Assembly (NCBI GenBank): GCA_036939975.1
Contig: JALLPB010001616.1
Span: 1 to 10,147 of the forward strand
Length of the DNA stretch: 10,147 bases
Direction of reading: 5' to 3'
Origin: Cyclostephanos tholiformis
Taxonomy: Eukaryota > Bacillariophyta > Thalassiosirophyceae > Thalassiosirales > Thalassiosiraceae
Positions 6,801 through 10,147 of the stretch are shown here, one piece after another. The position numbers were made by a program, and so were the translations under genes. The notes beneath the pieces are model-generated. The model made no database searches. It was not told the origin of the DNA and saw only the letters and a list, made by a program, of their open reading frames with translations. The number at the start of each line of letters is the position of its first letter. Position 1 is the stretch's first letter.

Positions 6801-8075
6801 AGGAGGATCGTAAAAATAGGTGGGCTCTCCCGTATCTCTTGTTGGCGTTTTAGAGGCCTTTGACTTCGCCGTCTTGGAAGCCTTTGACTTGGCCGACTTA
6901 GCAGTCGAACCAAAAGCCGCTGCATATCCTTCATAATCTGATTGCAGGATACGGCGCCCATATCTGACTTGCTTCGAATGAAGCCCCGCATCATCTCTTC
7001 CTGTGATATCAGAATTCCTTCCACTCTCTTTGGTTGCATTTCCTCCAACCTCAAACATTCCGATGTATGCAGGACATGAATTAGCTTCTGCAAAGCATGA
7101 TTCGCCCTGTGTACAATCTATATCCGTACCGCTAGGACAGGGCATGCCACATTTTGTGTTAGCATTTTCAAAGCTCGTACCGCAATAGTTATGGGTAAAT
7201 AACGATAAGATAGGCGTATTGTGTGTGTTACCCCAGCTGCCACCCTCCTGTGTCGTTGGATATGCGGGATATTCATTCGGCGACGAGGTGTCATAGCTAC
7301 CACCACCATACAATGGCTTCTTCTTGCCAATTGATACATTTGCTCCTTTTCCTACTACATCCTCTCCTGCTCCACCGATATCATTCAAATGATACCCCTC
7401 CTTCTTCGTCATACCATTCATAGTATCCCCATCATAATGTTGAATGATAGTTCCATCGTAAACAACGCCTTTGATGCAATTTTTTACATCAATACCATTA
7501 AAGTGCGATTCGCAGCATGCTTGCAGCGAATGACTAAAGTAGGCGTTGATGTGATACAGATAATGCTCTGGGTATTTATTGTCCGCATAACACTTGTGCG
7601 TGACGAGGTCTGGATAGAATGGAGCATTAGGATTGTATTTCGAGGGGTTTGCTGGTTGTTGGAGTGACCACTCGCTTGTTGTCAATAATGGTACCACATT
7701 GTCGGAAGGAGGTTTTACATGCTGACGCCTTTTGGGACCGATCGCAATTAGAGAGCGACGGGGCGTCCTTGCTTGGTCGAAATTTCCACTCTTAGCATCC
7801 AATAGTCGTCCTACTTCTTCCCATTCTTTTGAGAACTCGCTTTCGCTACCACTGGCAGTAGTACTAGTACTGCTCCCTTCTACTTTAACATGCGCTTGGG
7901 ATGCACGATTCTGTAATTCATCTGATATTACGTCCACTCGTAATTGAGCGGAGGCACTGGCAGCATTAATGTTGTTGTTTGCGGCACTGGTCAATGTCGT
8001 CGTGCCGAGGATAGACAACGCGGAGACCACTCTCGCCGCCGACATTATTCGCCGTGAATATAGTATTTGATTCAT
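564..8075 (-). CDS. Giant secreted mosaic protein with four RCC1 propellers and a silaffin/cingulin-like N-terminal third
   Basis: This is one uninterrupted frame; residue numbers count from the most upstream Met at 8369. I prefer the start at Met99 (8075). It gives a basic n-region (SRR), a hydrophobic core and a small-residue cleavage site around 129-130, a normal signal peptide; Met78 (8138) and Met109 (8045) are alternatives. Order of parts: Cys module (245-300), six-Cys module (395-433), RIL motif (473-475), Lys/Ser patch (489-509), Trp/Tyr/Gly array (564-711), RCC1 propellers (about 764-1146, 1234-1618, 1645-2022, 2110-2490), PT-rich linkers between them and a PT-rich tail to the TAA at 564. 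N-glycosylation sequons (for example 1328, 1545, 1786, 2146, 2178) fit the secretory route. No transmembrane helix is seen after the signal peptide. RCC1 propellers are interaction platforms; the nuclear Ran-exchange role of RCC1 is unlikely for a secreted protein. A wall- or silica-associated scaffold is inferred. No gene symbol is justified. Confidence 0.9.
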   Translation of the reverse strand: MNQILYSRRIMSAARVVSALSILGTTTLTSAANNNINAASASAQLRVDVISDELQNRASQAHVKVEGSSTSTTASGSESEFSKEWEEVGRLLDAKSGNFDQARTPRRSLIAIGPKRRQHVKPPSDNVVPLLTTSEWSLQQPANPSKYNPNAPFYPDLVTHKCYADNKYPEHYLYHINAYFSHSLQACCESHFNGIDVKNCIKGVVYDGTIIQHYDGDTMNGMTKKEGYHLNDIGGAGEDVVGKGANVSIGKKKPLYGGGSYDTSSPNEYPAYPTTQEGGSWGNTHNTPILSLFTHNYCGTSFENANTKCGMPCPSGTDIDCTQGESCFAEANSCPAYIGMFEVGGNATKESGRNSDITGRDDAGLHSKQVRYGRRILQSDYEGYAAAFGSTAKSAKSKASKTAKSKASKTPTRDTGEPTYFYDPPFVPSYAPFGNEYSTQPPAPSYAPFGNDFSTQSPALAYAPSGNEYPTYSPTSKGSGWGGNKYSTYSPTPKGSGSGGKKYSTYSPISNGSGWSGNKYPTYSPTPKGSGWGGGWGGNKYPTYSPTPKGSGWGGGWGGNKYPTYSPTSKGSGWGGNNYPTYSPTPTGIGWGGNKYPTYSPTPKGSGWGGGLGDNIIPTNWPTWQGGTYFPTTNTPTSSLVPTTEPTAGGTTEIPTTEGTMGPPLDLLVWGSSLSISQPEEDGNILIPVDTDIVAIDASAGTKYSLVIYPDGRAFSAGFISDPKGDDYHGHLGIRPEVLVEGQNMWNEIDRVFDSGRGGLTFPPRFKKGFAGVENTEGTGDIHTILLDGKGNAWATGSNDAGQLCLGDTLDKLIPQLIPVKNIVDVAIGGRHTLLLDSDGTVYGCGSNEMGQLGLAATVESTPIPLKVYLLQVPASSVSAGKDHSLIIAEDGNYVMGSNTYGQLCVDTQGENVFTPSAIDVEEKVVTAFEATRESSYVLYIDGSVNSCGRNNFGQLGDGTEEDAFLVTVAVPKEDKVVRLLGAGPSSYSAFFVSDNEKVFGTGLNNHGQLGVGDEQNRNVPTLVKLQDEVKVFVLSSAEDHSLTLKEGGVESTKDPTFAPSGDYPTFAPTSEPIETPTKAPSSSPITMIPTNSPMTMVPTNSPTTMVPTNSPTAERISTYNPTLSQTFSPTQAGSEYFFWGAPEAVGEPIDAPDVNTPLNVGSGVIDSGAGTKYTILILKDGSTLAAGYIEDIDNYQGHLGVDQNVVVQGVNEFHLIDQVYDHVTARQDNVTMALVDAPRFEKAFLGVENTPNTGAIHTILLDEDGNAWATGNNLVGQLCLGDNVDRMIPEKIPMEGKVLDVAIGGEHTLLLLENGSVYGCGSNAKGQLGLGEKQTVSSPTKLSDLSSIVTSVSAGHSHSLFMATDGIYLSGSNEYGQICVDTSGKNVLTPTALQIDERVAIAFESIKESTFILYEDGSVNACGRNNFGQLGDGTNEDQFITTVQTNGTVTKFLGVGPSAQSVFFITSEDTVLSSGLNDRGQLGVGDFNDRNLPTRVKFEGLVSIIQLYVSEIHSVAVGTTIGTLFPTAAPSVFVPATSSPTRQGKNMYFWGAPDSIGETETEDILIPFESGNNVIDASGGSKYTVIVLNDGTALSAGYIDSLENYQGHLGRGASPDVVQGVNEMMSISLVYDSINLAIIDAPKFDKVYAGVENSPGSGVIHTILLDVQGHAWATGSNEKGQLCLGDNVTMVVIPEKIPIEGKIVDVAIGGEHTLLVDEFGNVYGCGSNVVGQLGLGTIEKTSLPIMVDGLASVTSVSAGHSHSVFMSDNGIYFTGSNEFGQLCEDTNGENVLTPGTIDIPGIESATHFEAIKSSSYILYTDGSASGCGNNEFGQLGDGTDFDRILSLVQLDGVAKFLGVGPSAESVFFVTDDDRVWATGLNDRGQLGTGDTENRNLPTPVKFEERVILEVLSAAGDQTVAIGSSDGTFEPTTSPSVFSTVKKTSSPTILPEFQSMSPTSSQTVSPTLRLTTVAPTTEFQSMSPTSSLTASPTLQLTTVAPTIAGTPAPEPDVYYWGSSGSIGESPSDEILAPLKSGIRAADLSAGSNYTIVVYSDGSAQSGGYIDSLDIYHGHLGTGLNVTAGVNPLKTITDVFDADNELIIVAPMFVKAFAGAEEISSLGSIHSLLIDKDGQAWVTGSNNKGQLCLGDTDDRLIPQRVPIDTKVENAAIGAEHTLLLLEDGTVYGCGSNEAGQLGLGDYEDPITTPTIIEGLSAVESLSAGLDFSLFMATDGLYVTGSNLYGQLCVNDTLGGSLNTPILIEDVDVAVVSFFYATKASSFILFNDGTVGACGRNEFGQLGDGNNTDRVRTVVVPHPNGLPVTMMSFGPSAESVFFVTEDDRVWGTGLNNLGQLGVGDTEDRNKPTPLMFEDRVKIEVLSAAGDHTVAVGLSDGTFEPTTSPTASPTTSSPTVLPTLATSIDPTLPLDTSMLPSIAFVSILPTIPGSASPTAPISSLPTIPVSPSPTTLGASTTPPDAMVSIIPTTPVSANTRLAKPDSLGES
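900..2042 (-). other. RCC1 propeller 4
   Basis: Residues about 2110-2490. It has a YYWGSSGS closing strand, NYTIVVYSDG blade 1 with YHGHLG, then GSNNKGQLCLGD, YGCGSNEAGQLGLGD, GSNLYGQLCVND, CGRNEFGQLGDG and TGLNNLGQLGVGD, and ends GDHTVAVG. Cysteines are 2245, 2286, 2345 and 2390. The last two blades and the following SDGTFEPTTSP stretch are nearly the same as in propeller 3. Confidence 0.93.
2071..2226 (-). repeat. 78-bp direct duplication in linker between propellers 3 and 4
   Basis: Two 78-bp copies start at 2071 and 2149. They encode two 26-residue segments of the form EFQSMSPTSS..SPTL.LTTVAPT (residues 2050-2075 and 2076-2101). Only a few base changes separate them, so the duplication is fairly recent. 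The duplication lengthens the PT-rich spacer in frame. Confidence 0.92.
2304..3437 (-). other. RCC1 propeller 3
   Basis: Residues about 1645-2022. It has a YFWGAP closing strand, KYTVIVLNDG blade 1 with YQGHLG, then GSNEKGQLCLGD, YGCGSNVVGQLGLG, GSNEFGQLCED, CGNNEFGQLGDG and TGLNDRGQLGTGD, and ends GDQTVAIG. Cysteines are 1782, 1824, 1882 and 1926. The N-terminal half is closest to propeller 2, while the C-terminal blades are closest to propeller 4. The linker that separates it from propeller 2 is the shortest, about 26 residues. Confidence 0.93.
3516..4670 (-). other. RCC1 propeller 2
   Basis: Residues about 1234-1618. It has the same seven-blade plan as propeller 1: N-terminal YFFWGAP closing strand, KYTILILKDG blade 1 with the YQGHLG insertion, then GNNLVGQLCLGD, YGCGSNAKGQLGLG, GSNEYGQICVD, CGRNNFGQLGDG and SGLNDRGQLGVGD. 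The cysteines are 1378, 1419, 1478 and 1521. Its blade 1 insertion is a little longer than in the others (HVTARQDNVT around 1321-1330, with an NVT sequon). Confidence 0.93.
4741..4839 (-). repeat. 27-bp repeats in linker between propellers 1 and 2
   Basis: Three nearly perfect 27-bp units start at 4741, 4768 and 4795, with a partial fourth from 4822. On the minus strand they encode 9-residue units of the form SPTTMVPTN. They form the centre of the PT-rich linker (residues about 1150-1232), presumably an extended, O-glycosylated spacer. Confidence 0.92.
4932..6080 (-). other. RCC1 propeller 1
   Basis: Residues about 764-1146. Blades are recognisable from the RCC1 signature: HTILLDGKG..GSNDAGQLCLGD, HTLLLDSDGTVYGCGSNEMG, DHSLIIAEDG..GSNTYGQLCV, SYVLYIDGS..CGRNNFGQLGDG and FGTGLNNHGQLGVGD. 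The N-terminal LLVWGSS strand and the C-terminal DHSLTL strand together would close a seventh blade, as in classical RCC1. Blade 1 carries a longer insertion with a YHGHLG variant. Cysteines are 903, 943, 1003 and 1046 only. It is the most diverged of the four propellers by eye. Confidence 0.93.
6237..6680 (-). repeat. Trp/Tyr/Gly-rich tandem array, eight units of 17 or 21 residues
   Basis: Residues 564-711 are eight units with the consensus GNKYPTYSPTPKGSGWG. Five units are 17 residues (51 bp) and three are 21 residues (63 bp), the longer ones carrying an extra GGWG or GGLG. Unit order is 17, 17, 17, 21, 21, 17, 17, 21. The two adjacent 21-residue units are identical in protein, which suggests recent unequal exchange. 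Alternation of Tyr/Pro/Ser with Trp/Gly and single Lys residues resembles the low-complexity parts of diatom cingulins. The array lies directly after the Lys/Ser patch and before the first propeller. Confidence 0.93.
6699..6794 (-). repeat. Two 16-residue YAPFGN repeats
   Basis: Residues 526-541 and 542-557 are related 48-bp units of the form PSYAPFGNEYSTQPPA. A third, diverged copy (558-573, YAPSGNEYPTYSPT) runs into the first unit of the Trp/Tyr/Gly array, so the two repeat families share an origin or have recombined. The segment is Tyr-, Pro- and Ser-rich and lacks Trp. Confidence 0.85.
6843..6951 (-). other. RXL motif followed by silaffin-like Lys/Ser patch
   Basis: Arg473-Ile-Leu475 lies just before a basic Ser/Lys/Ala stretch at residues 489-509. 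In that stretch the 8-residue unit AKSKASKT is directly repeated (493-500, 501-508). Lysines at 491, 494, 496, 499, 502, 504 and 507 give several KxxK spacings with serines between them. In diatom silaffins and related biosilica proteins, RXL marks proteolytic processing, and Lys clusters with KxxK spacing and nearby Ser are the modified, silica-associated segments. The resemblance is in pattern, not in alignable sequence. Confidence 0.55.
7068..7187 (-). other. Six-cysteine CG..A..C..CPSG..C module
   Basis: Residues 395-434, with Cys396, 407, 411, 419, 425 and 432 in the pattern YCG-TSFENA, C-GMPC-PSG, DC, ESCF, SC. Similar short modules occur in diatom and other stramenopile secreted proteins and are sometimes found next to carbohydrate-active domains. 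A carbohydrate-binding role is a possibility, not shown here. Even cysteine number and tight spacing fit a small disulfide-bonded fold. Confidence 0.6.
7470..7637 (-). other. N-terminal Cys module (C..CC..C)
   Basis: Residues 245-300. The segment has the pattern FYPDL, Cys260, Tyr/His-rich stretch, FSHSLQACC (Cys285, Cys286), SHF, Cys298. From general knowledge, a short module of this shape (a 'YPD' start, one Cys, then 'sle-CC..hF' and a last Cys) recurs in many secreted diatom proteins of unknown function. The four cysteines probably form two disulfides. Its binding partner is unknown. Confidence 0.6.
7980..8075 (-). other. Signal peptide of the giant protein
   Basis: Residues 99-130. The n-region contains Arg106, Arg107 and Arg113. 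The core VVSALSILG is hydrophobic and is followed by a Thr/Ser stretch and TSAA before an Asn-rich mature start. Small residues at -3/-1 (T-S-A or S-A-A) fit signal peptidase rules. The sequence shows no ASAFAP-type motif, so plastid targeting is not supported. The call is by eye. Confidence 0.72.
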
Positions 8076-8369
8076 TGCCTCCTTTTGTTGGTGCAGTTCA
8101 TCGTCTCTTTTCCTTGTTTGTTCAACACAATGTTTCATCCTCGTCAACTCAAGTGAACGTTGCGGCGATATGCCACGCCCCAGGCCGCAGGTGCGCAGAG
8201 AGAGAGAGTCGCGGTGCGGCGCGAAACAAAAATGCGAGTGTCTTTTCACGGTGGAATTAGTATGATTGCGGTCGTCTGCTGAATTTAACTTGCATCCACT
8301 GCTCAGAGTCCCTTTTTTTAGGGTGTTTCGGTTGGAACGTCGATATTTCGGTCTTGTTTGTACTTCCAA
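8076..8369 (-). other. Upstream in-frame extension, probably 5' leader
   Basis: The frame of the giant gene stays open upstream to a Met codon at 8369, adding 98 residues. These residues are basic, with no domain or hydrophobic segment, and would bury the signal peptide about 110 residues inside the protein. That argues they are leader or promoter DNA rather than coding. On the minus strand a CT dinucleotide run, (CT)6 at 8197-8208, lies about 60 bases before Met78. Pyrimidine-rich tracts of this kind occur near eukaryotic transcription starts, but no TATA box is evident. Confidence 0.5.
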
Positions 8370-8905
8370 CTTCCCTCATCCCTAATTAGGTAATTCAGAT
8401 CATGCCGCCGCCATTGGAATAGCCCCCACAGTGACCTGTAAATCCATCGCTACTGTGTCTGGTTGAGACCTCCTGCTCCATGCCTTTAAGCTGTTGTGTG
8501 TTATCTCGCAAACACCCTCCCTCCCAGCAAAAATCATCCACTTACTGGGAACCCTCTCCCCCGCAATACCAGCAACATCTGCTCACTGTGCATGTGTCTC
8601 TGTGTTTGCCTCTGTCTAATAGTATCATCATCAGTTTTACTCAATAATGAACAAGTTTAATAAAACCCTCCGCTTTGGTCAGTCAGATAAAGAATTTGAT
8701 GATGTTTCTTATATGGTAGATCTCTCCAATTGTGCTGCACCCCCTTTCCCCTTTCTGGTATAGTTGACTGAAAACCATGAGCCTGAGGCCATGTATCTGC
8801 GTCTAAGACTCCTGAAGAGCATAGGTCATCTTGCACCCGGCATTCAAAACACTTACAACTGCCATTACCAAGTGACATGAGCCCAGAAGTTCACTGTAAC
8901 TTGTG
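8370..8905. other. Intergenic region, nothing recognisable
   Basis: This stretch lies between the giant gene's upstream end and the MITE. It has several pyrimidine-rich patches (around 8515-8525 and 8740-8755) but no clear promoter element, RNA gene or repeat. A 73-codon minus-strand frame at 8657-8878 has no recognisable motif and no supporting context. The upstream control region of the giant gene presumably falls in or near here. Confidence 0.5.
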
Positions 8906-8913
8906 TACTACTC

Positions 8914-8979
8914 TGTCCGACAATTATTCGTAATTTTTGACGCACAGACTGTCCGACATTTATTCGTAATTTTTTATAC
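8914..8979. repeat. 36-bp-period duplication of the left MITE terminus
   Basis: TGTCCGACAnTTATTCGTAATTTTT occurs at 8914 and again at 8950 in the same orientation. The inner copy repeats most of the terminal inverted repeat. Such subterminal copies may act as extra transposase-binding sites; this is inference. Confidence 0.85.
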
Positions 8980-9289
8980 TACATTTTAACGGATTCCTAC
9001 ATAAAAATTCAGGTTTGCCGAAAGTTCTTTCCACTTTTTTTGTAAGAAAAGAACCTGACGCACTTATAAATTTTCTTGTGCCCCGCCATGGTTTTTTTGA
9101 CAATTTTGGCGTGCTTTGCAAGATTTTCTTGGACGTATGATACAGAAAGGGTAAAAAAGGGTAAAACATGTCATTGGTCTGTTGGGCGCGCCAATTTTTT
9201 CCCATCTATTCTACGGTAACTACGGTACTCTATCCGACAGCAAAAGCGCCAAATTAGGAGGAATCAAATTGAGGCGCAATAAAGCCGTT

Positions 9290-9542
9290 TTCAGAAATAG
9301 CCAATAGCACCATCGGATTCAGCGCAAAATTTAGAACTTTTTATATACTTGGACCATTGTCTGAAAATTAACACAGCCCTTAATCCTGAATTTCTACATA
9401 AAAATACGAATACTTNTTCAGAAATAGCCAATAGCACCATCGGATTCAGCACAAAATTTAGCACTTTTTATACACTTGGACCATTGTCTGAAAATTAACA
9501 CAGCCCTTAATAATGAATTTCTACGAAAAAATACGAATACTT
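9290..9542. repeat. 127-bp-period tandem repeat at the right side of the MITE
   Basis: Copies begin TTCAGAAATAGCCAATAGCA at 9290 and 9417 and run to the AATACTT near 9415 and 9542. They differ at a handful of positions (for example agCg/agCa, tagAact/tagCact, taTatact/taCacact, taatCCtg/taatAAtg, tacATaaa/tacGAaaa). A single N at 9416 lies exactly at the junction. The end of each copy contains the inner part of the right terminal repeat (reverse complement of AAGTATTCGTATTTTT). Confidence 0.92.
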
Positions 9543-9636
9543 TTGGGACAGAGTAGTAATAAATAAAAGAGTGATAAATAATTTAATTTAATAATATAAA
9601 ATATGTAACCCCCCCCACCTTATTTCCCCTCTCCCC

Positions 9637-10147
9637 TCAGTCGCCATTGCCCTCGTCCTTGCTGTTGTTGATGTCCCCAATCTCCTCCTCCTCATCCTCC
9701 TCACTGTCAAACAGCAAGTCGTCGAACCCATTGTCCTCCCCACCATTGTTGTCGTCACTGTTGCCGTCGTCTTTGCCATTGTTGTTGCATTCATCATCCG
9801 GGTCCACCACACTTGGGAACCAATCATAACCCGTCTTTCTCCATTCGTTTCGCAAAATACACGAACCCACCAACTCCCAAAAAACAGCTGCCACCCACTC
9901 GCTGACCTCCTCGCACGTCGCATCATGAACCTCGTCCGTTGTGTCGAGGAGGTTGGTGAGCCACTCCTTCCACATCCTCCGGCAGCGCGCTTTAAACAGT
10001 TGATTGATGCTGATGTCAAGCAGCTGCATCAAGCCCAAGCAGCCACCGGGAATGTGGATCACAAAGACACCCAACGCCTTGATCCTTGACACGACCGATG
10101 CCATCATGTGGCATCGGTATGAGTCGAGGAGGAGGACAGGCTGAACC
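9637..10147 (-). CDS. DDE_1-type (pogo/Tigger-like) transposase, C-terminal part, cut by window edge
   Basis: The frame is open from the right edge to a TGA at 9637-9639, about 170 residues, with its N-terminus outside the window. It opens with LLLLDSYRCHMMASVV, the block holding a catalytic Asp of the DDE triad. Next comes HIPGGCLGLMQLLDISIN, matching the 'HIPGGCTgLxQPlDvsiNkpFK' block with the last catalytic Asp, then FKARCRRMWKEW. A later RNEWRKTGYDWF matches the family's usual 'iirnaW..g.Y.WF' end. The tail is a highly acidic Asp/Glu/Asn run (about 50 residues). Two prolines usual in the QPLD and NKPFK positions are Leu here, which hints at decay, but the frame is open in what is visible. 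The helix-turn-helix DNA-binding part and the first Asp would lie beyond 10147. An internal Met at 10107 is not the true start, since homology extends past it. Confidence 0.88.
   Translation of the reverse strand, partial: VQPVLLLDSYRCHMMASVVSRIKALGVFVIHIPGGCLGLMQLLDISINQLFKARCRRMWKEWLTNLLDTTDEVHDATCEEVSEWVAAVFWELVGSCILRNEWRKTGYDWFPSVVDPDDECNNNGKDDGNSDDNNGGEDNGFDDLLFDSEEDEEEEIGDINNSKDEGNGD

Larger units (their letters stand above)
8908..9556. mobile_element. MITE-like non-autonomous DNA transposon, TA target duplication
   Basis: The ends are imperfect 31-bp terminal inverted repeats: 8908-8938, starting CTACTCTGTCC, and 9526-9556, ending GGACAGAGTAG. The outer 11 bases are perfect and 27 of 31 match overall. 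TA dinucleotides flank both ends (8906-8907 and 9557-9558). The 649-bp interior has no credible transposase gene. Small size, TIRs and TA duplication are the marks of a MITE mobilised by a Tc1/mariner/pogo-type transposase. Both ends contain internal duplications (a 36-bp period on the left, a 127-bp period on the right). Confidence 0.87.

Noticed and set aside
6155..7093. 312-codon minus-strand frame overlapping the repeat array
   Set aside because: It is an out-of-frame reading of the giant gene, kept open because the repeat periods (51 and 63 bp) are multiples of three. Its His/Pro/Arg-rich repeats match no known protein.
564..8075. Reading the giant protein as a nuclear Ran exchange factor because of its RCC1 repeats
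   Set aside because: There are four propellers, a signal peptide, cysteine modules, glycosylation sequons and PT linkers, all of which fit a secreted protein rather than nuclear RCC1.
8657..8878. 73-codon minus-strand frame with several cysteines
   Set aside because: No recognisable cysteine pattern, signal peptide or supporting context; the length is expected by chance.
8960..9205. 81-codon minus-strand frame inside the MITE
   Set aside because: It is basic and low in information, starts in the middle of the element, runs into the terminal region and shows no transposase motif.
9226..9556. A second, nested MITE starting at the TIR-like TACTCTATCCGACAG
   Set aside because: Only about 15 bases resemble the terminal repeat, and no partner end is found for the remaining left part, so one element of 649 bp is simpler.

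Overview
The window looks like nuclear DNA from a diatom, most likely a centric (Thalassiosirales-type) species. This is inferred from one very large secreted protein that combines Pro-Thr 'SPT/PT' linkers, two small cysteine modules of a kind common in diatom secreted proteins, a silaffin-like Lys/Ser patch, a Trp/Tyr/Gly-rich repeat array and RCC1 repeats. The surrounding DNA is AT-rich and repeat-laden, and one N at 9416 shows it is a draft assembly. No species-level assignment can be made from the sequence alone.

Layout: 1-184 has no supported gene. 185-482 is a two-copy 149-bp tandem repeat. 564-8075 (open up to 8369), minus strand, is one intronless gene of about 7.5 kb. Its product has, in order: a signal peptide, a Cys-containing module, a six-Cys module, an RXL motif, a Lys/Ser patch, a Trp/Tyr/Gly repeat array, four RCC1-type seven-bladed propellers separated by PT-rich linkers, and a PT-rich tail. 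8370-8905 is intergenic with nothing recognisable. 8908-9556 is a short non-autonomous DNA transposon (MITE) with 31-bp terminal inverted repeats, a TA target duplication and internal subterminal duplications. 9637-10147, minus strand, is the C-terminal part of a DDE_1 (pogo/Tigger-like) transposase that runs off the right edge of the window.

The most interesting object is the giant protein. Its first third resembles diatom silica-associated proteins (silaffins, cingulins) in design. Its last two thirds are four tandem RCC1 propellers, each with the same four cysteines. The combination suggests an extracellular, wall- or silica-associated scaffold; that role is inference. Smaller points are a probable frameshift in the last C-terminal repeat, signs of sequence homogenisation between propellers 3 and 4, and the fine structure of the MITE. 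The transposase and the MITE are both of TA-inserting type but cannot be shown to belong to the same family.
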